In this document: piece after piece, positions 33,801-43,000 of the stretch
Position numbering within the stretch: position 1 is the first letter of the stretch
How the letters are laid out: every line of letters starts with the position of its first letter
Assembly: GCA_019912395.1 (NCBI GenBank)
Contig: JAIOIH010000086.1
Location: forward strand, 52,522-116,521
Source of the DNA: Flavobacteriales bacterium
GTDB lineage: Bacteria; Bacteroidota; Bacteroidia; Flavobacteriales_F; PHOS-HE28
DNA length: 64,000 nucleotides
Direction: 5' to 3'
Program-made: the position numbers and the translations under genes
Notes under the pieces: generated by a model
Seen by the model: only the letters and a program-made list of their open reading frames with translations
Told to the model about the DNA's origin: nothing
Database searches by the model: none

Positions 33801-34229
33801 ATGGACTTCCATCCACCGATCCATTCACGCAGTACCGAAGAGCTGCTGAAGATGGCTGCTGACGCGGCCTCTTGGCAACCGGAGGCGCGGGCGTTGGCGC
33901 GTATGGAACTCGATAAGCGTGGCATTCCTGCGGAAGATGTGAAGGACCGGGAAGTAGCATTCTCCGCTGCATCCATCGCGCTGGAGGCCCTGCATGAACA
34001 GCACGCTCGGGAGAGCTACACGTTCGGGAAGATGGCCGAGATCTTTCTCTCCGCTCCATTCCTTTTAGTGGTAAAGGTGTTAAGCTGGAAGATCCATCTC
34101 AACTTCAAGCTGGGACTCACGGAACTCGACCGCCGGAACTACAAGAGGAAATACAGGCAGCACATGGCCATGCTGATCCTCGGTACAGCCTTCTACCGGG
34201 TAGTGCTGGTCGCACTGTTTAGCATATGA
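33801..34229 (+). CDS. Hypothetical protein with C-terminal membrane segment
   Basis: 142 residues. The N-terminal STEELLKMAADAASWQPEARALARMELDKRGIPAEDV resembles short motifs found in small flavobacterial membrane-linked proteins. A hydrophobic stretch FLSAPFLLVVKVLSW (about 86-100) and a C-terminal helix MLILGTAFYRVVLVALFSI (about 123-141) suggest membrane attachment. The function is not recognised. The gene is divergent from the aldehyde dehydrogenase, with about 58 bp between the starts. Confidence 0.6.
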   Translation: MDFHPPIHSRSTEELLKMAADAASWQPEARALARMELDKRGIPAEDVKDREVAFSAASIALEALHEQHARESYTFGKMAEIFLSAPFLLVVKVLSWKIHLNFKLGLTELDRRNYKRKYRQHMAMLILGTAFYRVVLVALFSI

Positions 34230-34281
34230 TGGGGTAGTCGATCAACGCCTCCAGAACCATCCCCCACCTCAATTGTTATCC

Positions 34282-34932
34282 ATGGGCCACCATCCCATGA
34301 AAAACATCGGACCGCATACCTACCACTATCTGCACCATCCGCTTTTCTCCTCCGGCGAGGCGATGTTGTGCTACACCATCTATCACCTTTGTTTCAACGG
34401 CGCGATCTCCTTGGACTATAGCAGGGTGGTCGCCCGGCATGACAACCACCACTTGGTGATGCGGCTCTTCCTCACCCATGTGGCGGACCCCTTGCCGATG
34501 TCGGCTCCGGAGGCCTTCGCGCTGTCGCTCTTCCCGCCGGACCGGCCCGATTCCTTGGCGGACCTACGGATCCACATGAACCGGACGATCGACGACTTCG
34601 GCACCTTCAAGAGCGGCCCCATGCAGGAGCATCTGATGGCCAAGGGCCTGCTCTTCTCCACGCATATTCTTTCCGCGGAAGGAAGGGCCGCTTACCGCGA
34701 AGTGCATGGGCTGATCCAAGCCGTTGAGCGGGAGGAGACCGAGTTGCTCGACGATGCCGGCCGGCTGAAAGCCCGACTGGACGAGCTGGGCAGCAATGTG
34801 GTGTTGCTGCACGAGGGTTTCCGGGAGAAGCTTCGCGAATCGCCCTTGGTGGACGAACAGTTGAAAGCGATCCTGAAGGTGCAGACATTCTTGGAAAGCG
34901 GCGGCTACTTCCATGCGAAGACGATGGGGTGA
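34282..34932 (+). CDS. Hypothetical protein
   Basis: 216 residues from the ATG at 34282; an in-frame TTG three codons earlier is less likely. There is no signal peptide. The N-terminal half is His-rich (GHHPMKNIGPHTYHYLHHPLF). The C-terminal half is predicted helical and charged (VEREETELLDDAGRLKARLDEL), possibly a coiled coil. I do not recognise a family. It ends 78 bp before dinB on the same strand, but the intervening DNA holds a separate promoter and operator, so it need not share a transcript with dinB. Confidence 0.5.
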   Translation: MGHHPMKNIGPHTYHYLHHPLFSSGEAMLCYTIYHLCFNGAISLDYSRVVARHDNHHLVMRLFLTHVADPLPMSAPEAFALSLFPPDRPDSLADLRIHMNRTIDDFGTFKSGPMQEHLMAKGLLFSTHILSAEGRAAYREVHGLIQAVEREETELLDDAGRLKARLDELGSNVVLLHEGFREKLRESPLVDEQLKAILKVQTFLESGGYFHAKTMG

Positions 34933-34961
34933 TGCCGAACTTCCCGCTTTCTTCCGTCGCC

Positions 34962-34969
34962 TATCTTAT
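34962..34969 (+). promoter_or_regulatory. -7-like element TATCTTAT of dinB
   Basis: TAnnTTAT, a variant of the TAnnTTTG element, 41 bases before the dinB ATG. The dnaE gene has the same TAnnTTAT variant at a matching position relative to its operator-like site. Confidence 0.5.
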
Positions 34970-34975
34970 GGCGGC

Positions 34976-35002
34976 GCGATCGACGGCTTCAACGTCGATC
35001 GC
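34976..35002 (+). promoter_or_regulatory. Perfect inverted repeat, candidate dinB operator
   Basis: GCGATCGACG and CGTCGATCGC, a perfect 10-bp inverted repeat with a 7-base spacer, lie between the -7-like element and the dinB ATG (8 bases further on). A repressor here would block transcription. The inner GATCG and CGTCGATC parts recur with identical spacing before dnaE (43470-43492). Confidence 0.65.
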
Positions 35003-35010
35003 GATCATCC

Positions 35011-36231
35011 ATGAGCAAGCAACGCACCATCGTCCACCTCGACCTCGACAGCTTTTTCGTGAGCGTGGAGCGCCTGAAGAACCCGCAGTTGCAGGGCAAG
35101 CCCGTGCTGGTGGGCTCCGACAGCGACCGCGGCGTGGTGGCCTCATGCAGCTACGAGGCGCGGCACTTCGGCGTGCGCAGCGCCATGCCCATGCGCACCG
35201 CCAAGCAGCTCTGTCCGGAAGCCATCATCCTCCGTGGCGATAGCGGGGCCTACATGAAGAAGAGCGACGAGGTCACCGAGATCATCCGCGAGCGCGTGCC
35301 TCTCTTCGAGAAGACGAGCGTGGACGAGTTCTACGTGGACCTCTCCGGCATGGAGAAGTTCTTCGGCGCGATGAAACTGGCGAGCGAACTGCGCCAATAC
35401 ATCGCCAAGGAGACCGGCCTGCCGAACAGCTTCGGGCTGAGCGTGAACAAGACCGTGAGCAAGGTGGCCACCAACACCGCCAAGCCCAACGGCCAGCGCG
35501 AGGTGGAGCGCGGCACCGAAAAGCCCTTCCTCGCCCCGATGCCCATCGAGAGCATCCCCGGCGTGGGCGGCAAAACGGCGCACCTGCTGCGCAGCATGGG
35601 CGTGGCGCGCATCCACACCATGCAGGAGCTGCCCATCGACCTGATGCAGCGCCTGCTGGGCGAGCACGGCCCGGTGCTGTGGCGCAAGGCGAACGGCATC
35701 GACGATAGCCCGGTGACGCCGTGGCACGAGCGGAAGAGCATCAGCACCGAACGCACCTTCGAGCGCGACACCATCGACCTGGTGAAGCTGCGCGGCCTCC
35801 TCACCGCCATGGCGGAAAGTCTCGCCTACCAACTGCGCAAGGGCGACAAGCTCACCAGCTGCATCGCCGTGAAGATCCGCTATGCCGACATGAACACGCA
35901 CACGCGGCAACTGCGCATCGGCTACACCGCGTGCGACCACATCATCCTGCCCACGGTACACGAGCTCTTCCGCGCGCTGTACGACCGCCGCCAGCGCATC
36001 CGCTTGGTGGGCGTGCGCTTCAGTCACCTCGTGGGCGGCGGCCACCAGATGGATGCCTTCACCGACACGCAGGAAGCCATGAACCTCTACCAGGCCATGG
36101 ACAAGGTGCGCCAGCGCTTCGGCGACCGCATGGTGATGCGCGCAGCAGGCATGGCCGCCAAAAGCATCGGAAGAATGGACAACCCTTTTGATGGGCAGGC
36201 TCCGGTGTTGTTGGCGAACCGGCGGACGTGA
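35011..36231 (+). CDS. dinB: DNA polymerase IV (Y family)
   Basis: 406 residues. Catalytic motifs: HLDLDSFFVSVE with D11 and D13, and KTSVDEFYVDLSG with D105/E106 (SVDE signature). The thumb helix-hairpin-helix segment is IPGVGGKTAHLLRSMGV (about 185-200), and the little-finger domain follows from about residue 245. The enzyme performs translesion synthesis. The gene is preceded by a perfect inverted repeat that probably acts as an operator. In many Bacteroidota dinB lies close to a short DnaE gene as a mutagenic polymerase pair; here dnaE is about 4 kb away and convergent, with three unrelated genes between. I see no obvious clamp-binding motif at the C-terminus. Confidence 0.95.
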   Translation: MSKQRTIVHLDLDSFFVSVERLKNPQLQGKPVLVGSDSDRGVVASCSYEARHFGVRSAMPMRTAKQLCPEAIILRGDSGAYMKKSDEVTEIIRERVPLFEKTSVDEFYVDLSGMEKFFGAMKLASELRQYIAKETGLPNSFGLSVNKTVSKVATNTAKPNGQREVERGTEKPFLAPMPIESIPGVGGKTAHLLRSMGVARIHTMQELPIDLMQRLLGEHGPVLWRKANGIDDSPVTPWHERKSISTERTFERDTIDLVKLRGLLTAMAESLAYQLRKGDKLTSCIAVKIRYADMNTHTRQLRIGYTACDHIILPTVHELFRALYDRRQRIRLVGVRFSHLVGGGHQMDAFTDTQEAMNLYQAMDKVRQRFGDRMVMRAAGMAAKSIGRMDNPFDGQAPVLLANRRT

Positions 36232-36274
36232 ATGCGATGCATGAACACCGATCTTGCGCCTCTACGACACAACT

Positions 36275-36282
36275 TATCTTGT
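36275..36282 (+). promoter_or_regulatory. -7-like element TATCTTGT
   Basis: One or two bases off TAnnTTTG, 18 bases before the ATG at 36301. It supports that start for the Bro-N gene. Confidence 0.4.
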
Positions 36283-36300
36283 TCTCCGATCCATCATCCT

Positions 36301-37158
36301 ATGGAAAAGCAAAACGCCATTAAAGTCTTCGATGAGAAACAAGTGCGTACCGTTTGGGATGCCGAGCAAGAGAAGTGGTTCTTCTCCATCACCGACGTGA
36401 TCGCTGCACTTACCGGCACGGACAGGCCCCGCAAGTACTGGAGCGATCTAAAGTCCCGACTGTTGAAGGAAGGCAGTGAACTGTCCGCAAAAATCGGACA
36501 GTTGAAATTGCCCGCCGAAGATGGCAAGATGCGCATGACCGATGTCGCCGACACCGAACAGCTCTTCCGGCTGATCCAGTCGATCCCGTCGCCCAAGGCG
36601 GAACCATTCAAACTATGGCTGGCCGAAGTGGCTTCCGAGCGGCTGGACGAAATGCAGGACCCGGAACTTACCATCGACCGGGCCTTGGAGCAATACATGC
36701 GCCTGGGTTATTCGGAGAATTGGATCAACCAACGGCTGAAGAGTATCGAGGTGCGCAAGGAGCTCACCGATGAATGGAAGCGGGTCGGATTGAAGGCAGG
36801 TGTGCAGTTCGCCACGCTTACCGACATCATCACCAAGGCGTGGGCAGGGCGAAATACCAAGGAGTACAAGGTGTTGAAGGGCTTGAAGAAAGAGAACCTG
36901 CGGGACAACATGACCAACACCGAGCTGATCCTGAACATGCTGGCCGAAGCCTCTACAAAGGACATTTCGAACGCCACCGATCCCGACTCGTTCGAGGCCA
37001 GCAAAGAGGTGGCACGACAGGGCGGCAACGTGGCCAAGGTGGCGCGGATCGAACTGGAAGCCCGCACAGGCAAGCAAGTGGTAAGCGCTTTGAATGCCAA
37101 GAAAGCATTGAAGTCCACCGAACAGTCGAAGGCCCTACGGGCCGGAAAGAAGAACTGA
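36301..37158 (+). CDS. Bro-N domain protein (phage antirepressor-like)
   Basis: 285 residues from the ATG at 36301; an ATG at 36232 in the same frame lies before the promoter-like TATCTTGT. The N-terminal Bro-N domain reads IKVFDEKQVRTVWDAEQEKWFFSITDVIAALTG. The rest matches a widespread bacterial family: LFRLIQSIPSPKAEPFKLWLAEV, GYSENWINQRLKSIEVRKELTDEWKRVG and EYKVLKGLKKENLRDNMTNTELILNMLAEA. Bro-N domains bind DNA and occur in phage antirepressors, but the role of the chromosomal version is unknown. It sits between the two translesion polymerase genes and has no visible damage-type operator of its own. Confidence 0.85.
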   Translation: MEKQNAIKVFDEKQVRTVWDAEQEKWFFSITDVIAALTGTDRPRKYWSDLKSRLLKEGSELSAKIGQLKLPAEDGKMRMTDVADTEQLFRLIQSIPSPKAEPFKLWLAEVASERLDEMQDPELTIDRALEQYMRLGYSENWINQRLKSIEVRKELTDEWKRVGLKAGVQFATLTDIITKAWAGRNTKEYKVLKGLKKENLRDNMTNTELILNMLAEASTKDISNATDPDSFEASKEVARQGGNVAKVARIELEARTGKQVVSALNAKKALKSTEQSKALRAGKKN

Positions 37159-37219
37159 TCAAGCGCTGCGGGCTTTCCGCTCCTATCCCTCACGCACATC
37201 CCGTTCCTTCCTTCCGGCC

Positions 37220-38011
37220 ATGAACAACATGGGGACATGTGATCATAAACCCATTCCACGGGCATCCTTCTTGTGGCTGTTCATCGCTGGTGTGGCCATG
37301 GCCGGCTGTGGCAACGCGGGGCAAAACACGATCCGGAACACCGTTCCATTCGCCGATCTCTTCAGCATCCATGTCGATACAGCCCAAGGCGAGACCTACC
37401 TCAACTTTGGGCCGGACAGCATCCCGGGCAACTCCCAGCTCAACGCCCGTTGCACGGCGTTATGGTACTATCACTTGTACCTCTTCGAGAATTACTCCAA
37501 GGTGTTTGATGAGGATCAACAACTGCTGGCGATCCTCCCCGACACCGTGGCCATGCGGAACAAGTTCCACGCCTTGCTCGACGCCGACACGGCCTTTCGA
37601 AAGCTCTACATGCGGTCCATCGATCACGTTGACGTTGCTCCTCTGCCCATCGATAGCGCGCTAGGGATCGCGGCGCACTTCTTCTACCTGCATCGGATGA
37701 ATGGAAAACCTACGGAGCATATCTGCACCGGCATCAACAAGGTCAAGGAGATGTCCAGTTCGATCGACCATCCCCAACACGCCGCATTCTGCTACATGGC
37801 GATCCGGAAAATGGAGGATCCGTTCGCACTACTCGACCAAGTCATAGAACCTTTCAGGACCGAACTGAAAGCCAACCCTTCGGATGAACGGTTGACCGAA
37901 CTGGAGCATCTGGTATACGACACGCTTTCGCGCTCGCCGGAGCTTCGCAAAGCCCTGCTCGACACCTACGAGCAGAAAGCCCAATACCTGCATTTCAAAT
38001 TGGTCAAGTAG
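37220..38011 (+). CDS. Hypothetical lipoprotein
   Basis: 263 residues. The N-terminal LWLFIAGVAMAGCGNAG is a lipoprotein signal with the acylated Cys at about residue 30. The ATG at 37229 (MGTCDHK) is an alternative start. The mature part is rich in helices with several Tyr/Phe/His residues (ALWYYHLYLFENYSKVFDEDQQ, IAAHFFYLHRMNG) and ends in FKLVK. I recognise no family. It is convergent with the broken SBBP gene, with only 14 bp between the stops. Confidence 0.6.
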   Translation: MNNMGTCDHKPIPRASFLWLFIAGVAMAGCGNAGQNTIRNTVPFADLFSIHVDTAQGETYLNFGPDSIPGNSQLNARCTALWYYHLYLFENYSKVFDEDQQLLAILPDTVAMRNKFHALLDADTAFRKLYMRSIDHVDVAPLPIDSALGIAAHFFYLHRMNGKPTEHICTGINKVKEMSSSIDHPQHAAFCYMAIRKMEDPFALLDQVIEPFRTELKANPSDERLTELEHLVYDTLSRSPELRKALLDTYEQKAQYLHFKLVK

Positions 38012-38025
38012 TGGTTCCAAGAACC

Positions 38026-40056
38026 CTACGCCACCAGCACCCGAAGTACCCGGCCATCCTCCAACAGCAGCACATACAGTCCGCTGTCAACTCCTTTCAG
38101 GTCCACGGTATTCATGCCGGGCCGCAGGATCAGGGATCGCACCCGCTGCCCAACACTGTTCAGTAGCTCGGCGTTAACAAGCACCGTTCCCGGCAACCGG
38201 ATGGAGAACTGCTCCGATGCCGGGTTGGGCCATGCCTGCAAGCCTTCAGAACTCCGTGCTGCCACACCTGTACCCAACACTACCAGTACCGTGTCGCTGC
38301 TCCAGGTGCAGCCGTGTGCATCGGTGACCAGCGCGTGGTAGCTCCCGGTCTCCGTGGCGATCAATAACGCACTATCACCGGACAAGGCATCGCCGGCGAA
38401 GAACCACTGCCACGCCGTGCCGTTCTCCACGCGCAACGAATCGTTCTGCACCTGCACCGTGTAGCCGGGGTCCGTGAATTCTTCCACCAGTACGGTATCG
38501 ATATGCACTTGTCCATTGGCATCGGCCACCTCCACGATATACTCACCGGGACAGAGGTCCCCGATCATCGGTGAGGAACTTCCACCACTCCAACTGAAAG
38601 TGAATGGCCCGTTCCCATTGGTGAAGGCCACAACCTCCCCGTCGCAGGCCCCGGGGCATACCCGCGAGGCATGCAGGCTCACATCGAAGGTGGTGTCCGT
38701 GGCCGAGACCATCATGGCATCGCCGTTGCCCACGTCGTCGATGGTGGTGGAGCCATAGGTTACCGGCCCCCGGTAGTAGCCGCCGAAATAGAGCTTGTTG
38801 GGCGCGGCGGCTTGGCGATGGATGCACAAGGGAACATCCCGGTTCCCGCCTCCCGCCTTGTTCGCCCAGACCACATTGCCGGTGGCGTCCATCTTCAGGA
38901 TCGCGATGTCCTCGCCACCCGCGCCGGTAAGTGGCGTTCCGAAGAAATCGACCGTTCCGTGGAACTGGACCGCCACGTAGGCATTCCCTTGGCCGTCGGC
39001 CGAAGCGCTCCAACTGAGGTCGCGTTCCGGGGAACCGGCGCTTTTGCCCTATTGGTAGTTGCCTTCAGCATCGAACTTCAAGATCATGAAGTCGTCATCG
39101 CTCGATACGGACGCCAGCGTATCGTCCGGCAGGTACATGCTTCCCCAAAGCCTGCCCACCATGAACACGTTGCCCAACGTATCCGCCGTAATGCCCATGC
39201 CCTCGTGGTCTCCCGACCCATAGCTGTGACCCCATTGCACGTTCCCGTCCAGGTCGCAGGAGAGTATGTAGGCGGTGCCGCCCACGTTCACGGGAACCAG
39301 CGGATAACCGTCGAAGGCCCCCGTGGTGAAACTGAACTGGCCGGTAACGAACAAGCGGTCTCCGGCCACGGCGATCCCGCGCGCCGATTTGCTCTGGCCA
39401 TTCCCGGTACTGGTCTTCACCCATTGCACGGCACCCGTGCTGTCGTACCGGGCAACCACGATCTGCCTGTAGTTCCCCGGGTTCGGGATGGTGATGTTGT
39501 CGAAGCCGATGGTGTTCCCGCCGCTCACGCCCGCAATGAAAACGGCACCGTCCGCGGATACTGCGATGCCCCGTGCCTCATCGTTGGAAGCGCTGCTGCC
39601 GGCCCTTCGCGCCCAGAGGCAATCGCCTGCGGTATCGTACCGCGCCACGAAAATATCGTCGCTGCCCAACGAGTTCAGCGTAATGCCATTGTTGAACGTC
39701 GCGTTCCCGCTGTAGCTTCCGGTGATGTATATCCGGTCCTGTGCGTCAATGGCAATGCCGTATGCCCACGCATCATTGAAACCGACCGTGATGCTTTGCA
39801 CCCACTGGCACGTTCCGTTCACATCGTACTTGGCCAATACGCCTGCTATCGTGTTCCCGACCGCGATCGTCCCGCAGCCGAATTCCGCAGTTCCGCTCAC
39901 GCTGCCCGCCCAATAGGCGTTGCCTTGGCTGTCGGTGGCGATCCCGTAGCAGAAATCAACATTGCCGCCACCACCGGCATCAACGGCCCAGTTCCATTGT
40001 TGGGCATGGGTGATGGCACAGAGCAGGATCGTGGCTGAGAGGACCAATGAGCGCAT
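38026..40056 (-). pseudogene. SBBP-repeat secreted protein with T9SS type A domain, interrupted by one in-frame stop
   Basis: The start at 40056 (MRSLVLSATILLCAITHAQQ) follows a TACCTTCG element at once. Seven or so SBBP-type beta repeats come next (DDIFVARYDTAGDCLWARRAG, GNVQWGHSYGSGDHEGMGI). The frame stops at TAG 39049-39051 after FDAEGNYQ, and without any frame change continues GKSAGSPERDLSWSASADGQGNAYVAVQF, through further SBBP repeats, to a type A sorting domain (LQAWPNPASEQFSIRL) ending at 38026. Repeat logic predicts Trp at the stop (NYQW as in NVQW), so TGG to TAG is one substitution. The product without the stop would be about 676 residues. The translated N-terminal part lacks the sorting domain and should fail T9SS export. 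A base-call error is possible. Confidence 0.85.
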
Positions 40057-40060
40057 GGCC

Positions 40061-40068
40061 CGAAGGTA
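40061..40068 (-). promoter_or_regulatory. -7 element TACCTTCG
   Basis: TAnnTTCG match on the minus strand four bases before the ATG at 40056 of the SBBP gene. Confidence 0.5.
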
Positions 40069-40082
40069 CCCGTATCCTTTGT

Positions 40083-43000
40083 TCACCTCTCCCCATACCG
40101 CGGATCCGGCTTCCACGGCAGCTTCTCCAGCCATTGCGTGCGCAGGCTCACGTGGCCGAACTCCTCCTCCACCACGCCGTGGAGGCGGTACACACCGCGT
40201 CCGCGGAAGGGGAAGCGCGACGCTACGGAAGGGAATTGCGTGCTGTCCCAAAAGTCGCCGACGGTATCGATGAAGGAGCCGAAGGTCATGCGATGGCCGC
40301 GTTGCGTATCGGTGGCCTTCACATGGATCATGTAGCCGAGCATGGTAACGCGCTTGCCGACATGCTGGTGCATTTCGCGCTTGAGGATGTATGGGGGTGA
40401 GGGGGGTAAAGGAGGTAAAGGAGGTAAAGGAGGTGAGGGAGGTAAAGGGAGCGAGGGAGGTAATGATGGCGTTCTTTCCTTACCCCCTTTACCTCCCTCT
40501 CTTCCCTGCCCTGCACCATATTCCACCAACGTGAACGGATCGCAGAGCGGGAAGCCGAGCAGGTCCAGTTCATCATAGGCATCGGCCAGCGGGAAGTGAT
40601 GCAGTTCCGGCAACATCGGTTCCTCCACCTTCGTGATGAACAGGTCCACCATCGCGGAAGCATTCACCGGCCCGACATGCAGCAGTGCGAGGTCCCACAG
40701 CAGTTGCGGCTTGCTCCTTCCGGTAAAGCGCAATGCACCCACGCGGATGAGTATCCGTGCTTGTTCCAAGGGCAGCGGAACGCGATGCAGCAGGTTCTCC
40801 AAGTCGGCGAAGGGTCCGTTGCGCTGGCGATCATGGAGGATCAGTCGCACGGTTTCGTCGGTGAGGCTTTTGATGTTGGCGAGGCCGAGGTAGATCTGAG
40901 GCTGGTGATTAGCGACTGGTGATTGGTGATTTGGGGGAAGGGGGCCGCAGAGGCGCGGAGGCGCAGAGGAAGCTCGCCTATCAAAGTGCGAATATGAAGG
41001 CGGTGATAAAAGTGAAACAGCAGGCAGAGGCGCCGTTCTAGATTCTACATTTTCCATTTTACATTTTACATTCCCATCAGGGTCGGCCAGCGTACACAGC
41101 TCTCCACTCGTGTTCACGCAAGGCGCTTCGATCACCGCACCTTTTCGTTTCGCCTCGTGCAGATAGAATTCAGTGCTATAGAATCCGCCGAAGTTGTTCG
41201 CCACGCCCACGAGGAATTCCATGGGGTGGTGCGCCTTCAGGTAAAGGCTCTGGTAGCTCTCCACGGCGTAGCTGGCGCTGTGGCCTTTCGCGAAGCTGAA
41301 GCTCGCGAAGCTTTCGATCTGTCGCCACACCTCCTCGGCCTGGCCAGCGGGGTAGTTCTTCGCCTTGCAGTTCGCGAAGAATTTCGCTTCCACCAGTTTG
41401 AACTCCGGCCGTTCGCGGAAGCGTGCCGTCATGCCGCGCCGCAGGATGTCCGCCTCTTCCAGATCGAGGCCCGCATAGAGGTGCGCCACCTTCAGCACAT
41501 CCTCCTGGTACACCATCACGCCATAGGTCTCCGGCATGATGTCGAGGAGTTCCTTCGGCGCCTGCTTCACACGTTCGGGATTGTTGTGGCGCAGCAGGTA
41601 TTCGCGCATCATGCCGCTCTCGGCCACGCCCGGCCGGATGATGCTGCTGGCCGCCACCAGGCTCAGGTAATCCTCCACCTGCAGCTTCTTCAGCAGCATG
41701 CGCATGGCCGGGCTTTCCACGTAGAAGCAGCCGATGGTATCGCCCGTGCGCAGGATCTCCTTGATCGCAGGGTCCTGCTTGAAGCGCGGGATGTCGTGGA
41801 TGTCGATGCGAGAAGGTGAGGATGGAGCAGGGACGCAGAGACGCGGAGACGCGGAGAAGGAAGATCGGACAGAGGGTGCGAGCGGAGGCCCCGTTCCACA
41901 TTCTACATTTTTCATTTTACATTTTTCATTCACCAGCTCCACCGCATCCCGGATGTGTCCCAGCCCGCGCTGGCTCAGCAGATCAAACTTGTGCAGGCCG
42001 AGGTCCTCGCATTCCAGCATGCTGATCTGCGTGACGGGAAAGCCTTTCGGCGGCCGGTGCAGCGCGGTGTAATGCGTCACCGGTTTCTCCGTGATCACGA
42101 TGCCACCGGCGTGGATGCCGAACTGGTGCGGCATGCCGATCAGATACCGCCCGTAGTGTACCACCGCCTGCGCCACTTTGTCCAGTTCCCGCCTTGCGCC
42201 CTCCGGCATGCTACGCTGGTCGCGGTAATGTCCGCGCACGCCTTCGCCCAGCGCATCGATCTCCACGGGTGGAAGCCCCATCGCCTTGCCGAGCTCGCGG
42301 ATGGCGCCGCGCCATTGGAAGGTGGTGTACGTCGCGATCTGCGCCGCATGGATCTTGCCCGCGCCTTCACCGTTGTACTTGTTGAACACATACTTGTACA
42401 CTTCGTCGCGGTCCTTCCAGCTGAAGTCGATGTCGAAGTCGGGCGGCTTTTTGCGCGCGGTGCTGATGAAGCGTTCGAAGTAGAGGTTCAGCTCCATCGG
42501 GTCCACGTCGGTGATGCCGAGGCAGTACGCCACCAGGCTGTTCGCGCCGCTGCCGCGCCCCACATGGAAAAAGCCCTTGTTGCGAGCGAAGCGCACGATG
42601 TCCTGGTTGATGAGGAAGTAGCTGATGAAGCCCATGCGTTCGATCACATCGAGCTCATGCTCCATGCGCGCGATCACTTGGGGCGCGGCGTTCGGATAGC
42701 GGTAGCGAAGCCCTTCCAGCGCATCGCGATGCAGACGCTCGCGGTCCGATGTCGCGCTCGTGCCGAAGACCTTGCGCGTCTTGTCGCCGCTGTCGAACGC
42801 GATGGAGCATTCTTCCAGCAGACACTCAGTGTTCCGCAGCAGCGAAGGATGATCGTGATAGATGTTCCGCACCTCTTCTTCACTGCAAAAGCATTCATCG
42901 GGCCGGGCCAATTCTTCCGCAGGCAACAGGCTTATCAGCGTGTTCTTCGCCATGGTGCGCAAGAGGCGGTGCGTGTTGAAGTCGCGCTGGTGGCGGAAGG

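Noticed and set aside
35011..36231. Classical E. coli-type LexA box before dinB
   Set aside because: No CTGT-N8-ACAG pattern is present; the inverted repeat there is a different sequence.
40395..40470. Regular GGTAAAGGAG repeats suggested a CRISPR or VNTR array
   Set aside because: Units are directly adjacent without unique spacers, and the stretch is part of the dnaE frame. It is a low-complexity insertion, not a CRISPR.
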